From the NCBI RefSeq assembly GCF_028657905.1, contig NZ_CP117781.1, positions 2,232,001-2,296,000 of the forward strand: 64,000 bases of DNA. Reading direction: 5' to 3'. The notes under the pieces are model-generated. The model was not told the DNA's origin, did no database searches, and worked only from the letters and a program-made list of their open reading frames with translations. The stretch is from Burkholderia sp. FERM BP-3421. Its GTDB lineage: Bacteria; Pseudomonadota; Gammaproteobacteria; Burkholderiales; Burkholderiaceae. Shown piece after piece: positions 43,664 through 51,363 of this stretch; the first letter of the stretch is position 1; every line of letters starts with the position of its first letter. Position numbers and translations under genes: made by a program.

Positions 43664-45115
43664 TTACGCGCGCTCGAAAGTCTCCGACGGCGCTTCGTCG
43701 AACATGCGCCGATACCCGTTCACGAGCGTCGAGCGATGCTGGATGCCCCAGCGGCTCGCGATCTCCAACACGCTTTCCGCGCGCGGCGCATCCGACAGCA
43801 GCTCGCCGCGAATCCGTTCCATGCGCTGGCGGCGGATCAGTTCGCTCGGCGTCAGGCCCAGGTGCGCCTTGAACGCGGCCTGCAACGCGCGCTCGGTCAC
43901 ATCGATGTGCGCCGCGACCTCGCGCACCGACAGATCGCGCTGATCGAGCCGCTCCATCAGGTAGCGATACGCGCGCCGATACTTGCCCGGCAGCCGCGCA
44001 CTGACGTCGTCGCTCGGCGCGCCCGCCTGGGTGCCGCAGCGCGCGATCGCCAGCGCCGGCGCGAGCGCCGCTCCGTCCGAACGCACGTGCCGCACCGAGG
44101 CCAGCGCATAACGCCCGTACAGTGACGCCGATTCGCGAATCCGCCCCTGCTGCTCGCGCACCTTCGCCGCGCAATACAGATAGTCGAGGGTCCAGCGCAC
44201 GTGGGTGCCGCAGCGCGCGGCCGCGTCGCGATACGGCGCGATCATCGCGTCGGCCACGTTCGGCGCGCGGCCCGCGAGCGCCGCGAGCGCGACTTCGAGC
44301 CGCACGCTGCGCTGGTATTCGCCGATGCCGGCCTTCGCGCACCAGTCGACGTGCGCGTCGATCCGCGCGAGCGCCGCATGATCGCCGTCCGCCAGCCGCC
44401 GCACTTCGTGAAGATAGCTGAGCCGCAGGCGCAGCAGCAGCGGCGCATCGTCCATCGCGAAATCGGGTTCCGCGAACGCGCCGGGCGGCAGGTCGGCCAG
44501 CACCGAGCGCCAGTAGACGTGATCGTCGAGCGCATCCGCGCAGCCGACCTGGTATTGCAGCAGCAGGTCCGCGCGCAGCGCGCCCGCCAGTTGCCCCCAG
44601 CGCGGATCGGCGCCGGCGGCCGTCGCGACACCGGCCGCCGCGACATCAAGCACGTCGAGCGCCGCCATCGCCGCGTCGGCGCGGCCCAGGTGGTGCATCA
44701 CCACGCACATCCCGAACAGGCTTTCGAGCTTCTGCGCGGGCAGCGCGGCCCGATCGTCGACGATGCGCTGGAAGCCCGCCTGCGCCACCCCGAAGCGGTT
44801 CTGGAAGAACGCCTGCCAGCTGGCGTTGCGGCAGGTCATCACGCGGGTCTGGTCGCGCGCGTCGCGCAGCAGGCGCTGGGCGCGGCGGAAGGTTTCCTCG
44901 GCCTCTTCATGGCGGCCGAGCGCGAGTTGAATATCGGCATAGGCCTGCATGTCGCGCAGGTCGACGCCCGCGCCGCCCGGCTCGACGTCGCAGCGCGCGG
45001 CGACGAACGCGGCCGCATCGGCGAAGCGGCCGTCGAGCACGCGCGCGGCATAGCCTTCATGCGCGGCGGGATGGGCAAGCGCGGCGGCGGTGGCGAAGTA
45101 CAGAGTCGAAAACAT
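43664..45115 (-). CDS. hrpB: HrpB/HrpX-family AraC-type master regulator of the T3SS
   Basis: The 483-residue protein has a long TPR-like N-terminal region (LRDMQAYADIQLALGRHEEA, then a series of helical pairs) and a C-terminal AraC double helix-turn-helix (LSVREVAAHIDVTERALQAA, then SRWGIQHRSTLVNGYRRMF). Length and layout match Ralstonia HrpB and Xanthomonas HrpX, which activate promoters carrying TTCG-N16-TTCG. Seven such boxes occur in this window. The ATG at 45115 follows a perfect AGGAGG 7 nt upstream. Its own promoter shows no box, as expected if HrpG-type signalling controls it. Confidence 0.92.
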   Translation of the reverse strand: MFSTLYFATAAALAHPAAHEGYAARVLDGRFADAAAFVAARCDVEPGGAGVDLRDMQAYADIQLALGRHEEAEETFRRAQRLLRDARDQTRVMTCRNASWQAFFQNRFGVAQAGFQRIVDDRAALPAQKLESLFGMCVVMHHLGRADAAMAALDVLDVAAAGVATAAGADPRWGQLAGALRADLLLQYQVGCADALDDHVYWRSVLADLPPGAFAEPDFAMDDAPLLLRLRLSYLHEVRRLADGDHAALARIDAHVDWCAKAGIGEYQRSVRLEVALAALAGRAPNVADAMIAPYRDAAARCGTHVRWTLDYLYCAAKVREQQGRIRESASLYGRYALASVRHVRSDGAALAPALAIARCGTQAGAPSDDVSARLPGKYRRAYRYLMERLDQRDLSVREVAAHIDVTERALQAAFKAHLGLTPSELIRRQRMERIRGELLSDAPRAESVLEIASRWGIQHRSTLVNGYRRMFDEAPSETFERA

Positions 45116-45284
45116 GGCGGATCCTCCTGCTGGAGATGGCAAAGACAAATGGGCTCGAACACTCCGCGCAGCGGGCCTGGGGCCGTGGTGTTGCGTGGAG
45201 GCATGGCGCTATCGTCTCGTCCGGAGGCACTTCGCGCAGCAGTTTGTGACGATCCGTTACGATTGCCCGGCGGGCCGCCCGAGG

Positions 45285-45740
45285 CTAGACCCGCAGCCAG
45301 AAGTACTCGCCGGAGGCGATCCCCTCGAACATCTCGTCGCCGGACTCGATGATGTTCTGCCGCCAGTAGCGGCCGTGCTCGGCGTAGTGGGCGAACAGGT
45401 CGGCGACGGTCTCGCCGCTCACGTCGGGCGTGAGCGGCAGGCGCATCAGCAGCACGATGCCGCCCGTGTCCGCGTCGAGCCCGAGCTGCGCCTGGTCCTG
45501 CGCGTAGATCAGCAGGTTCGCCTCCAGCAGCAGCCGGTAGATCGCGAGCGTGCGGCCCGCGCTCACGATCCCGAAATGAAAGTTGACGTACATCGACTCG
45601 GGATCGTCGTCGAAGTAGTCGAGACGTACGTCGAAGCCCTCGACGTCGATCGAACGCGTTTCGAGCACATAGTCGACGTCCGGCAGATCGACGACCGCGC
45701 ACACTTCCGTGACGATCTGCACATACCGTTCCCAACTCAT
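45285..45740 (-). CDS. hpaB: HpaB-like T3SS exit-control chaperone
   Basis: The 151-residue acidic protein has the size and fold pattern of CesT/HpaB class-I chaperones: FDVRLDYFDDDPESMYVNFH, then IYRLLLEANLLIYAQDQAQL and GIVLLMRLPLTPDVSGETVA. In Hrp2 systems HpaB escorts many effectors to the SctN ATPase. The position last in the sctQ-R-S-hpaA-sctD-hrpD6-hrpE-hpaB order matches Xanthomonas and Ralstonia. A terminator lies just upstream, so it gets fewer transcripts than the pilin gene. Confidence 0.8.
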   Translation of the reverse strand: MSWERYVQIVTEVCAVVDLPDVDYVLETRSIDVEGFDVRLDYFDDDPESMYVNFHFGIVSAGRTLAIYRLLLEANLLIYAQDQAQLGLDADTGGIVLLMRLPLTPDVSGETVADLFAHYAEHGRYWRQNIIESGDEMFEGIASGEYFWLRV

Positions 45741-45767
45741 GACTGCTCCCTCGTGATCTCCCGCGCT

Positions 45768-45799
45768 CAAAACAAGACAGCCGGCGCGCGCGCCGGCTG
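45768..45799 (-). terminator. Intrinsic terminator between hrpE-like and hpaB genes
   Basis: On the minus strand GCAGCCGGCG-CGCG-CGCCGGCTG forms a stem of about 9 bp followed by TCTTGTTTTG. It lies inside the operon, after the pilin-like gene. Partial read-through would give high pilin and low hpaB levels. Confidence 0.65.
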
Positions 45800-45828
45800 C
45801 CCAACCGCGATACCCGGCAACGCCCCGC

Positions 45829-46044
45829 TTACTGCGCGGGCTTGGCCGCGTCGGCCAGCATCTTGACGGCCTGCTTCTTGACGTCGTTCTTGACGGTCGT
45901 TTCCTGCATCTGCATCTGCGCCTGCGTCGCCGCGTTCGACAGTGCCATGCCTTGCTGAGCGGACTTCTCGATGCTGCCGATCGCGTCAGCCATGCCTGCG
46001 TCACCCATCAGTCCCGACACCAAGCTCATCGGATTCAGACCCAT
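45829..46044 (-). CDS. HrpE-like pilin/needle subunit candidate
   Basis: The 71-residue protein starts MGLNPMSLVSGLMGDAGMAD and continues with a helical Gln/Met-rich region (AATQAQMQMQETTVKNDVKK). It has no cysteine, no signal peptide and is almost all predicted helix, as in T3SS needle and Hrp pilin subunits. The position between the hrpD6-like and hpaB genes matches hrpE of Xanthomonas and hrpY of Ralstonia. The sequence itself is too short for a firm family call. GGAGAA precedes the ATG. Confidence 0.6.
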   Translation of the reverse strand: MGLNPMSLVSGLMGDAGMADAIGSIEKSAQQGMALSNAATQAQMQMQETTVKNDVKKQAVKMLADAAKPAQ

Positions 46045-46216
46045 TGCGATTCTCCAAAAATAGCGCGTGTTCCCACGCATTCACGGTGATCCGGCCATGC
46101 CGGCGGAATTGCCGGCCAGCCGCCTGCTTGACCGCGTCGCCCGCGATTCGTCCGGGTCGGCCCTCGGGCCGGGAAACCGGGCGCCCGCGCGCGGCGCGGC
46201 AATACCCCTGCCGCCG

Positions 46217-46471
46217 TTACGCCGCGGCCCGCGCGTTCGCTTCCTGCAAGGCCAGCACGATGCGCTGCGCCGCCAGCAGGCCGCGATAGATCTTCTGCAT
46301 CGCGTCGCGGTCGTAGTCGTTCGCCGCCTGCGAGGTGGCCGCGCTCAGCCGCTCGGCGGTCTCGCCGAGCGCCGTGCGGATCGCGCCGACCCGCGCGGTC
46401 GCGTCGGGCGCCGTCAGCGCCCGCTCCAGCGAGCCCACCTCGGCCGCGACCCGTTCCAATGCTTCGTACAT
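46217..46471 (-). CDS. HrpD6-like small T3SS protein
   Basis: The 84-residue helical protein starts MYEALERVAAEVGSLERAL and ends EANARAAA. It lies directly after sctD (13 bp apart) and before the pilin-like gene, the position of hrpD6 in Xanthomonas. HrpD6 affects expression and secretion of some hrp proteins. No motif defines the family here, so the call rests on synteny and size. Confidence 0.55.
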   Translation of the reverse strand: MYEALERVAAEVGSLERALTAPDATARVGAIRTALGETAERLSAATSQAANDYDRDAMQKIYRGLLAAQRIVLALQEANARAAA

Positions 46472-46484
46472 GCTGTTTCCCCCG

Positions 46485-47483
46485 TCAGTTGAAATCGTGC
46501 GCGTCGTCCGGCGACGCGCCCGCGAACACATGCTTCACCCCATCCGGCGTCTCCACGTAGCGCACCTCGCCGATCTCCAGCATCCCGGAGTACGCGATCG
46601 GCGTCGGCGCGGCGCCGGACTGGCGCGCCTCGACCTCGATCGCCGCGACGTTCGGCCCGACATCGGCCCGCACCCGCTCGACCGCCGCTTTCAGGCGGGC
46701 GAGATCCGGCACGTCGCCCGTCACGCGGAACCGGCCGCCGCTCGTATAGGCCACCGTCACGCCCGCCACGCCCAGCGATTCGCCGATGCTCTGCGCGTCG
46801 TCCTGCGCCACGTCGTACTGACGCTCGACCCGCCGCGCCGCGATCCGGTCGAACAGCTTGCGCACCGCGAGGTCGTCGGCCGGCGTCGCCACCATGCCGG
46901 TGACCGCGATCATCGCGCCGCGCGGCGCGACCCGCAGCTCGCGGTAGCCCGCGTGCTTCAGTTCGGCGTCGAGCCGCCGCGCCAGCGCGTCCGGCGTCTC
47001 GATCCGCACCACCGTGCGCGGATGCGCGCTCGCCAGCATCGTGCCCGTCGCGAGACCGCCCGCCACCAGCGCGCCGACCGCCGCCGCCACCGCCGCGAGC
47101 TTGCGCTGCGCGCCGCGCCGCGCGGCTTCCGCGCCCGGCGGCGGCGCCCACAAGGCGGCCAGCAGTTCCAGGTCGCTCGGCCATGCGCCGTCGGCCGGGC
47201 CGACGCACAAGGCCGTCTCGCCGAACGGCACCGGCACGAAATCGAGCATCAGCAGCGGCGAGCCGTCGGCGTCGAACGGATCCTCGGCCGTCTCCGCCGG
47301 GACCGGCGCGGCGCGGCGCGCGCTGACCACGCCCTGCGCGTCGATCGTCAGCAGCAGGTCGCCGTCGCGCCAGTCGGTGATGCGCACCGCCGCGTCGTCG
47401 TTCGCGCCGATCCGGTGTTCGCCGGCCTCGAGCGCGATCTCCGCGCCGGCATGCAGGCCGGTCAGGATACGCAGCAGTTTCAT
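46485..47483 (-). CDS. sctD: T3SS inner-membrane ring protein SctD (HrcD/HrpD5)
   Basis: The 332-residue protein has an N-terminal FHA-like domain (LTGLHAGAEIALEAGEHRIG), one membrane span (LAAVAAAVGALVAGGLATG, about residue 140) and periplasmic ring-building domains (DALARRLDAELKHAGYRELR, then VAGVTVAYTSGGRFRVTGDV). It forms the outer of the two inner-membrane rings around SctJ. A perfect hrpII box precedes it by 133 bp, so it heads its own transcript within the leftward block. Confidence 0.88.
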   Translation of the reverse strand: MKLLRILTGLHAGAEIALEAGEHRIGANDDAAVRITDWRDGDLLLTIDAQGVVSARRAAPVPAETAEDPFDADGSPLLMLDFVPVPFGETALCVGPADGAWPSDLELLAALWAPPPGAEAARRGAQRKLAAVAAAVGALVAGGLATGTMLASAHPRTVVRIETPDALARRLDAELKHAGYRELRVAPRGAMIAVTGMVATPADDLAVRKLFDRIAARRVERQYDVAQDDAQSIGESLGVAGVTVAYTSGGRFRVTGDVPDLARLKAAVERVRADVGPNVAAIEVEARQSGAAPTPIAYSGMLEIGEVRYVETPDGVKHVFAGASPDDAHDFN

Positions 47484-47616
47484 TCCACTCTCCTTGCCTT
47501 GAATCGTTCGTGGTGCCCATCGAATCGTGGCGGCCTGACTGCTTTGCTGCCGGCGGCTCATCGATTCGCCATGTCGTCAGAATAGGGCCGACGGTCCCGA
47601 TGCCACTGCCGCGATG

Positions 47617-47640
47617 CGAATCCAGCGACGTTTTTGCGAA
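47617..47640 (-). promoter_or_regulatory. hrpII/PIP box for the sctD operon
   Basis: This is an exact TTCG-N16-TTCG on the minus strand, with TATTCT (YANNNT) 32 nt downstream. It lies in the 178-bp gap between hpaA and sctD, showing that sctD-hrpD6-hrpE-hpaB can be transcribed separately. Confidence 0.85.
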
Positions 47641-47661
47641 GCATCGCGTCGCCGGCTGCGC

Positions 47662-48543
47662 TCAGCGCGCGGCCGCCGCGCCGCGCCGCAGCGTCTCGAC
47701 GGCCGCGAAAGCGCGCTGCGCCTGCACCTGCGTCGAGGGCCGCTCGATCTGGAACAGCATCAGCGGCAGCAACAGGCGATGCGACCGCGCGCGCGCGCCG
47801 TCCGCGCCGGCCTGGCGCGGCGCGGGCTCGCCGCCCATCGCGTCGACCAGCAATTGCTTCACGCCCGCCCAACCGATCGGCGTCAACGGGCCGCTGCGCA
47901 GCCGCGCCGCGAGCAGATCCGCGCTGTGCGCGAGCAAGGTGGCGGTCAGTCGCGCAGCCGGCTCCTGTTCCGCGCGTCGCCCGAGTTGCAGCAGCGTGTC
48001 GGCCCACAGATGGCGCAACGCGTTTTCGCGCTCGACGCCGTCGGCCCCGCCGGCCGCCACGCTGCTGAACATGCGCGGCGCGGCGGCGCCCGCCCCCTGC
48101 GCGCGCCCCTTGCGCACGCGTGGCAAGGCCAGCACGCGCGCGCCGCCGTCGTCGCGTTCGCGTTGCTGCTGGCCGCCCTGGCCGCCGCGTCCGCCCTGGC
48201 CGCCCGAATGCCGCTCGTGCTCCTCGTGGCCGGCGACGTGCGCGTGCGTGGAAACGTCCTCCTCGCCCGAATCGACCGCTTCGTTCTGGTTGTCCGCGCG
48301 CTTGCGGCGGCGGGTCGGCGCCGTCGTCTTCGGGCGCGGCTTCAGCTTGCCGAGCATCTGGTTGCGCGCGGCCGTCGCGAGGTTCTGCGCGCCGTTCGCA
48401 TAGGCGAAGCGCGTGGCGTAGCGGCCGTAGGTGCTCGCGGCGCGCGCGCGCACCAGCCGCCGCCGGCGCGCATCGGTGCGCGCCGTCTGCATGGCCTGCG
48501 CGGCCTGCGCCGCCTGGTTCGGGGCATTCAGCACGCGGCTCAC
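47662..48543 (-). CDS. hpaA: HpaA-like T3SS substrate/control protein
   Basis: The 293-residue basic protein has Arg/Lys-rich segments (GKLKPRPKTTAPTRRRKRAD) and a Gly/Gln-rich linker, then a helical C-terminal domain (ALRHLWADTLLQLGRR, LLPLMLFQIERPS). The place between sctS and sctD is that of hpaA, whose Xanthomonas product is a secreted regulator with nuclear-localisation-like basic clusters that binds HpaB. The GTG at 48543 overlaps the sctS stop (GTGA). The call is from synteny and composition. Confidence 0.6.
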   Translation of the reverse strand: MSRVLNAPNQAAQAAQAMQTARTDARRRRLVRARAASTYGRYATRFAYANGAQNLATAARNQMLGKLKPRPKTTAPTRRRKRADNQNEAVDSGEEDVSTHAHVAGHEEHERHSGGQGGRGGQGGQQQRERDDGGARVLALPRVRKGRAQGAGAAAPRMFSSVAAGGADGVERENALRHLWADTLLQLGRRAEQEPAARLTATLLAHSADLLAARLRSGPLTPIGWAGVKQLLVDAMGGEPAPRQAGADGARARSHRLLLPLMLFQIERPSTQVQAQRAFAAVETLRRGAAAAR

Positions 48544-48803
48544 GACGGCACCGCCGCGCTCATCAGCTGCTGCGCGAAATGCAGGATCTCGCTGGCCGCC
48601 CACGGGCCGGCGATCGCGATGGTCACGGTCACCGCGACCAGCTTCACGCCATAGGAAATGCTCTGTTCCTGCAGCGACGTGATGGCCTGCACGAACGAGA
48701 TCACCAGCCCGGAAAATGCCGCCACCAGCACCACGGGCAGCGAGATGTAGAGGCACATCATCATGCCCTGCGTGGTCAGACGGATCAGGTCGTCGACTTC
48801 CAT
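48540..48803 (-). CDS. sctS: T3SS export-gate protein SctS
   Basis: The 87-residue protein has two membrane helices (MCLYISLPVVLVAAFSGLVI, VAVTVTIAIAGPWAASEIL) and the LQEQSISYGVKL loop characteristic of SctS/FliQ. It assembles with SctR and SctT into the export gate. It lies 19 bp after sctR. Confidence 0.95.
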   Translation of the reverse strand: MEVDDLIRLTTQGMMMCLYISLPVVLVAAFSGLVISFVQAITSLQEQSISYGVKLVAVTVTIAIAGPWAASEILHFAQQLMSAAVPS

Positions 48804-48822
48804 CGTCGGGTTCTCCTCCAGA

Positions 48823-49473
48823 TCAGGAATAGGTCAGCACGAGCCCGTGCACGAGCGTCGACCAGCCGTCCATCACGACGAACAGCATCAGCTTGAACGG
48901 GATCGCGACGTTGGTCGGCTGCAACTGGTTCATCCCCATCGACATCAGCACGTTCGCGATCACGAGATCGACGATGATGAAGGCGATGTAGAGGATGAAG
49001 CCGATGCGGAACGCGTCGGTCATCTGCGCGAGCGTGAACGCGGGCGCGAGCACGATGAGGTCGTCCTCGTGCAGCTGCGCGGCCGCTTCCTTCGGCCACA
49101 CCACCGAGGCCGAGCGCAGGAAGAATCGCTTCTCGCGTTCGCGCGAATGCGCGGCGAGGAACTTGCGGAACGGCTCGCGCGCCGCGCCGAACGCCTGCAG
49201 CATCGCCTGCGTCGGCTGCGGCGACAGCGCCTGCCCCTGCAGCTGCTGCTGCGCGGCGAAGCCGATCGGCGCCATGATGTACAGCGAGACCAGGATCGCG
49301 ATCCCGTTCAGCACCATGTTGGGCGGCACCTGCTGCACGCCGAGCGCGTTGCGCAGCAGCCCCAGCACGACGACGATCTTCGCGTACGAGGTGACCACCA
49401 TCGCGATGAACGGCACCATGCTCATCACGAGCACGGCGAGCAGCAGCCCGGTGAGGTCGTTAAACTGAACCAT
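48823..49473 (-). CDS. sctR: T3SS export-gate protein SctR
   Basis: The 216-residue protein shows the SctR/FliP signature VVLGLLRNALGVQQVPPNMV, and DAFRIGFILYIAFIIVDLVI followed by MGMNQLQPTNVAIPFKLMLF. It has four membrane helices with a cytoplasmic or periplasmic loop in the middle. It overlaps sctQ by 14 bp. Confidence 0.96.
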   Translation of the reverse strand: MVQFNDLTGLLLAVLVMSMVPFIAMVVTSYAKIVVVLGLLRNALGVQQVPPNMVLNGIAILVSLYIMAPIGFAAQQQLQGQALSPQPTQAMLQAFGAAREPFRKFLAAHSREREKRFFLRSASVVWPKEAAAQLHEDDLIVLAPAFTLAQMTDAFRIGFILYIAFIIVDLVIANVLMSMGMNQLQPTNVAIPFKLMLFVVMDGWSTLVHGLVLTYS

Positions 49474-50725
49474 CGTCGCCCACCATCCGGCTGATCCGCA
49501 CGCCGAGATGCGCGCCGACCGCCACCAGCTCGCCCGCGCCGATCGTCTGCCCGTAGGCGACGAGCCGCACCGGCACCGCGCGCGCCGGCACCGGCAGCTC
49601 CAGCACGTAGCCCGGGCCCAGCGCCGCCAGCTCCGCGACCGCGAGCGACAGCGTGTCGATCTCGATGTGCACCGGCAGTTCCAGCGCGCCCAGCGCGGCC
49701 GGCTCGGGGGGCGTCTCGGCCTCGGTTTCGACCGGCTGGTCGAGGTCGTTCGCAATCTCGGGGGTATCGGTCATCGTCATCGTCGTGTCCTCCATCAAAA
49801 CCATTGCATGCCATTGGCGCGCGCCGCGCGCGCCCCACCATGCGCGCAGCGGCGCGCCCTCCGCCGTGCCGAAGCCGGCCGGCGTCACGCCGAGCAGCAT
49901 GTCGCCCGGCCGCAGGCCGCGCACCACGTCGAGCGGCAGCCGGCGCGTGCCGAGCCGCACCCGGCCCGGCAGCCGCACGCGCGCGAGCGCATCGCCAAGC
50001 GGCGCGCCGGCCGCGCCGCGCACGCGGGCGGCCAGCGCGTCGAGCCAGGCCGGCTCGATGTCCACCAGCACGCACGCGCACGGCGCGTCATTCCATTGGA
50101 AGCGCCACGCGCGGCCCGCCTGCGGCGGCAGCGGCGCGGGCGCGGCGCGCAGCGCGCCGATCGTCACGTCGTCGAGCCCCGCGCCCGCCAGCGCATCGCG
50201 CAGCGGCGCGAGCAGCGCGCTCGCGAGCGCCGCGCGCAGCGACAGGCTCGCATCGCCGCGCGCGTCGCCCGCCGGCGCGGCCACGACGGCAAGCGCCGGG
50301 AACGCGGCGAGATCGAAGCCGATGCGGGCCGTCGCCTCGCCGAGCCGCAGGCTCAGCAGGCCCGGACGCTCGAAGCTCGGCCACGGCTCGGCCGCCCGCC
50401 ATTCCGACAGCCCGGGAAAGCGCGCGAGCCATGCCGGCAGGCGCGCATCGGCCAGCACCCGCGCGAGCGCGGCGTCGCACGTGTCGAAGGCGGGCAGCGG
50501 CAGGACGGTGGTGATGTCGGCCGCGGTCGGGCGCGCGGCGATGCTGTCCGGCGGGATTGCGACGGGTGCCGCGCCGGCCGCCGCAAGGGCGGCCGCGGCA
50601 TCAGCCGCCGCGGCGTCGGCCACTACGGCATCGGCCGGCGCGGCGTCGGTTGCCAAGGCAACGGTCGCCGCAACATCGGTCGCCACGGCATCGGCCGCCG
50701 GTAATTCGATAAGCAGATCGTCCAT
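49460..50725 (-). CDS. sctQ: T3SS cytoplasmic ring/sorting platform protein SctQ
   Basis: The 421-residue protein begins with an Ala/Val/Asp-rich low-complexity stretch (about residues 10-60). The body ends in a SpoA domain (LELPVHIEIDTLSLAVAELA, GPGYVLELPVPARAVPVRLV). An in-frame Met-rich stretch before the SpoA part (VLMEDTTMTMTDTPE) could act as an internal start for the SctQ-C form seen in other systems. It forms the C-ring/sorting platform with SctK and SctL. Confidence 0.9.
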   Translation of the reverse strand: MDDLLIELPAADAVATDVAATVALATDAAPADAVVADAAAADAAAALAAAGAAPVAIPPDSIAARPTAADITTVLPLPAFDTCDAALARVLADARLPAWLARFPGLSEWRAAEPWPSFERPGLLSLRLGEATARIGFDLAAFPALAVVAAPAGDARGDASLSLRAALASALLAPLRDALAGAGLDDVTIGALRAAPAPLPPQAGRAWRFQWNDAPCACVLVDIEPAWLDALAARVRGAAGAPLGDALARVRLPGRVRLGTRRLPLDVVRGLRPGDMLLGVTPAGFGTAEGAPLRAWWGARGARQWHAMVLMEDTTMTMTDTPEIANDLDQPVETEAETPPEPAALGALELPVHIEIDTLSLAVAELAALGPGYVLELPVPARAVPVRLVAYGQTIGAGELVAVGAHLGVRISRMVGDDGSV

Positions 50726-50758
50726 GGTCGATTTCGGGCTGGTTCTCGGGCGCGGCGC

Positions 50759-51352
50759 TCAGGCGACGTCGATGTCGATCGCGCGCGGCACGCCCAGGTG
50801 GGCGAGCAAGGTGTCGAGGCGCGCATGCAGCAGCGCGCGATGAGTGGAGAGTAGTTGTCGCGTGGCCGCGTCGGCGGTCTCGAACCGAAGCCGCAGATCG
50901 AAATGCGAAAGCGCCACGTGGAGCAGCGTGGCCGGCAGCAGCGCGGGATCGAGCGGCATGCTCAGGTCCCACTGCGCGCCCGCGTCCTCCGCGCACAACG
51001 CGGCGATCTCGCCCGCGAGCGTGTCCGCGATGCGCACCATGCGCTCTTGCTGCGCGAACACCTGGTTGACGAAGCCGTCGGCCCCCGCGCAGGCGCGCGC
51101 CATCGCCTGGCGTCCCTGCGCATCGGGCAGCGCGTCGGGCTCGCGCGCGAACGGCGTGGCCGCATCGCGCGAGGGACGGCGCTCGCGGCGCGGGTCGGCA
51201 TCGTGCGCGGCCGGCGCGACCGGCGCCGGCGCGCGCCGCAGCAGCTGCGCGTAGTCGAAGCCGCGCCGGGCCGCGCGGCCGCCCGTCGCGCGGGGAACCT
51301 CCGCGCCCTCGCCCGCGATGATGCGCAACGGCCGCAGATCGACGCTGCTCAT
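50759..51352 (-). CDS. hpaP: HpaP/SctP-type substrate-specificity switch protein
   Basis: The 197-residue protein has a disordered Arg/Ala/Pro-rich N-terminal half and a folded C-terminal domain (LHVALSHFDLRLRFETADAA, LDTLLAHLGVPRAIDIDV) similar to the T3S4 domain of HpaP and FliK/YscP-like proteins. It lies between sctV and sctQ as in Xanthomonas hrpC/hrpD operons. It would switch secretion from early to late substrates. Confidence 0.78.
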   Translation of the reverse strand: MSSVDLRPLRIIAGEGAEVPRATGGRAARRGFDYAQLLRRAPAPVAPAAHDADPRRERRPSRDAATPFAREPDALPDAQGRQAMARACAGADGFVNQVFAQQERMVRIADTLAGEIAALCAEDAGAQWDLSMPLDPALLPATLLHVALSHFDLRLRFETADAATRQLLSTHRALLHARLDTLLAHLGVPRAIDIDVA

Positions 51353-51363
51353 CGTCGCCCCGC

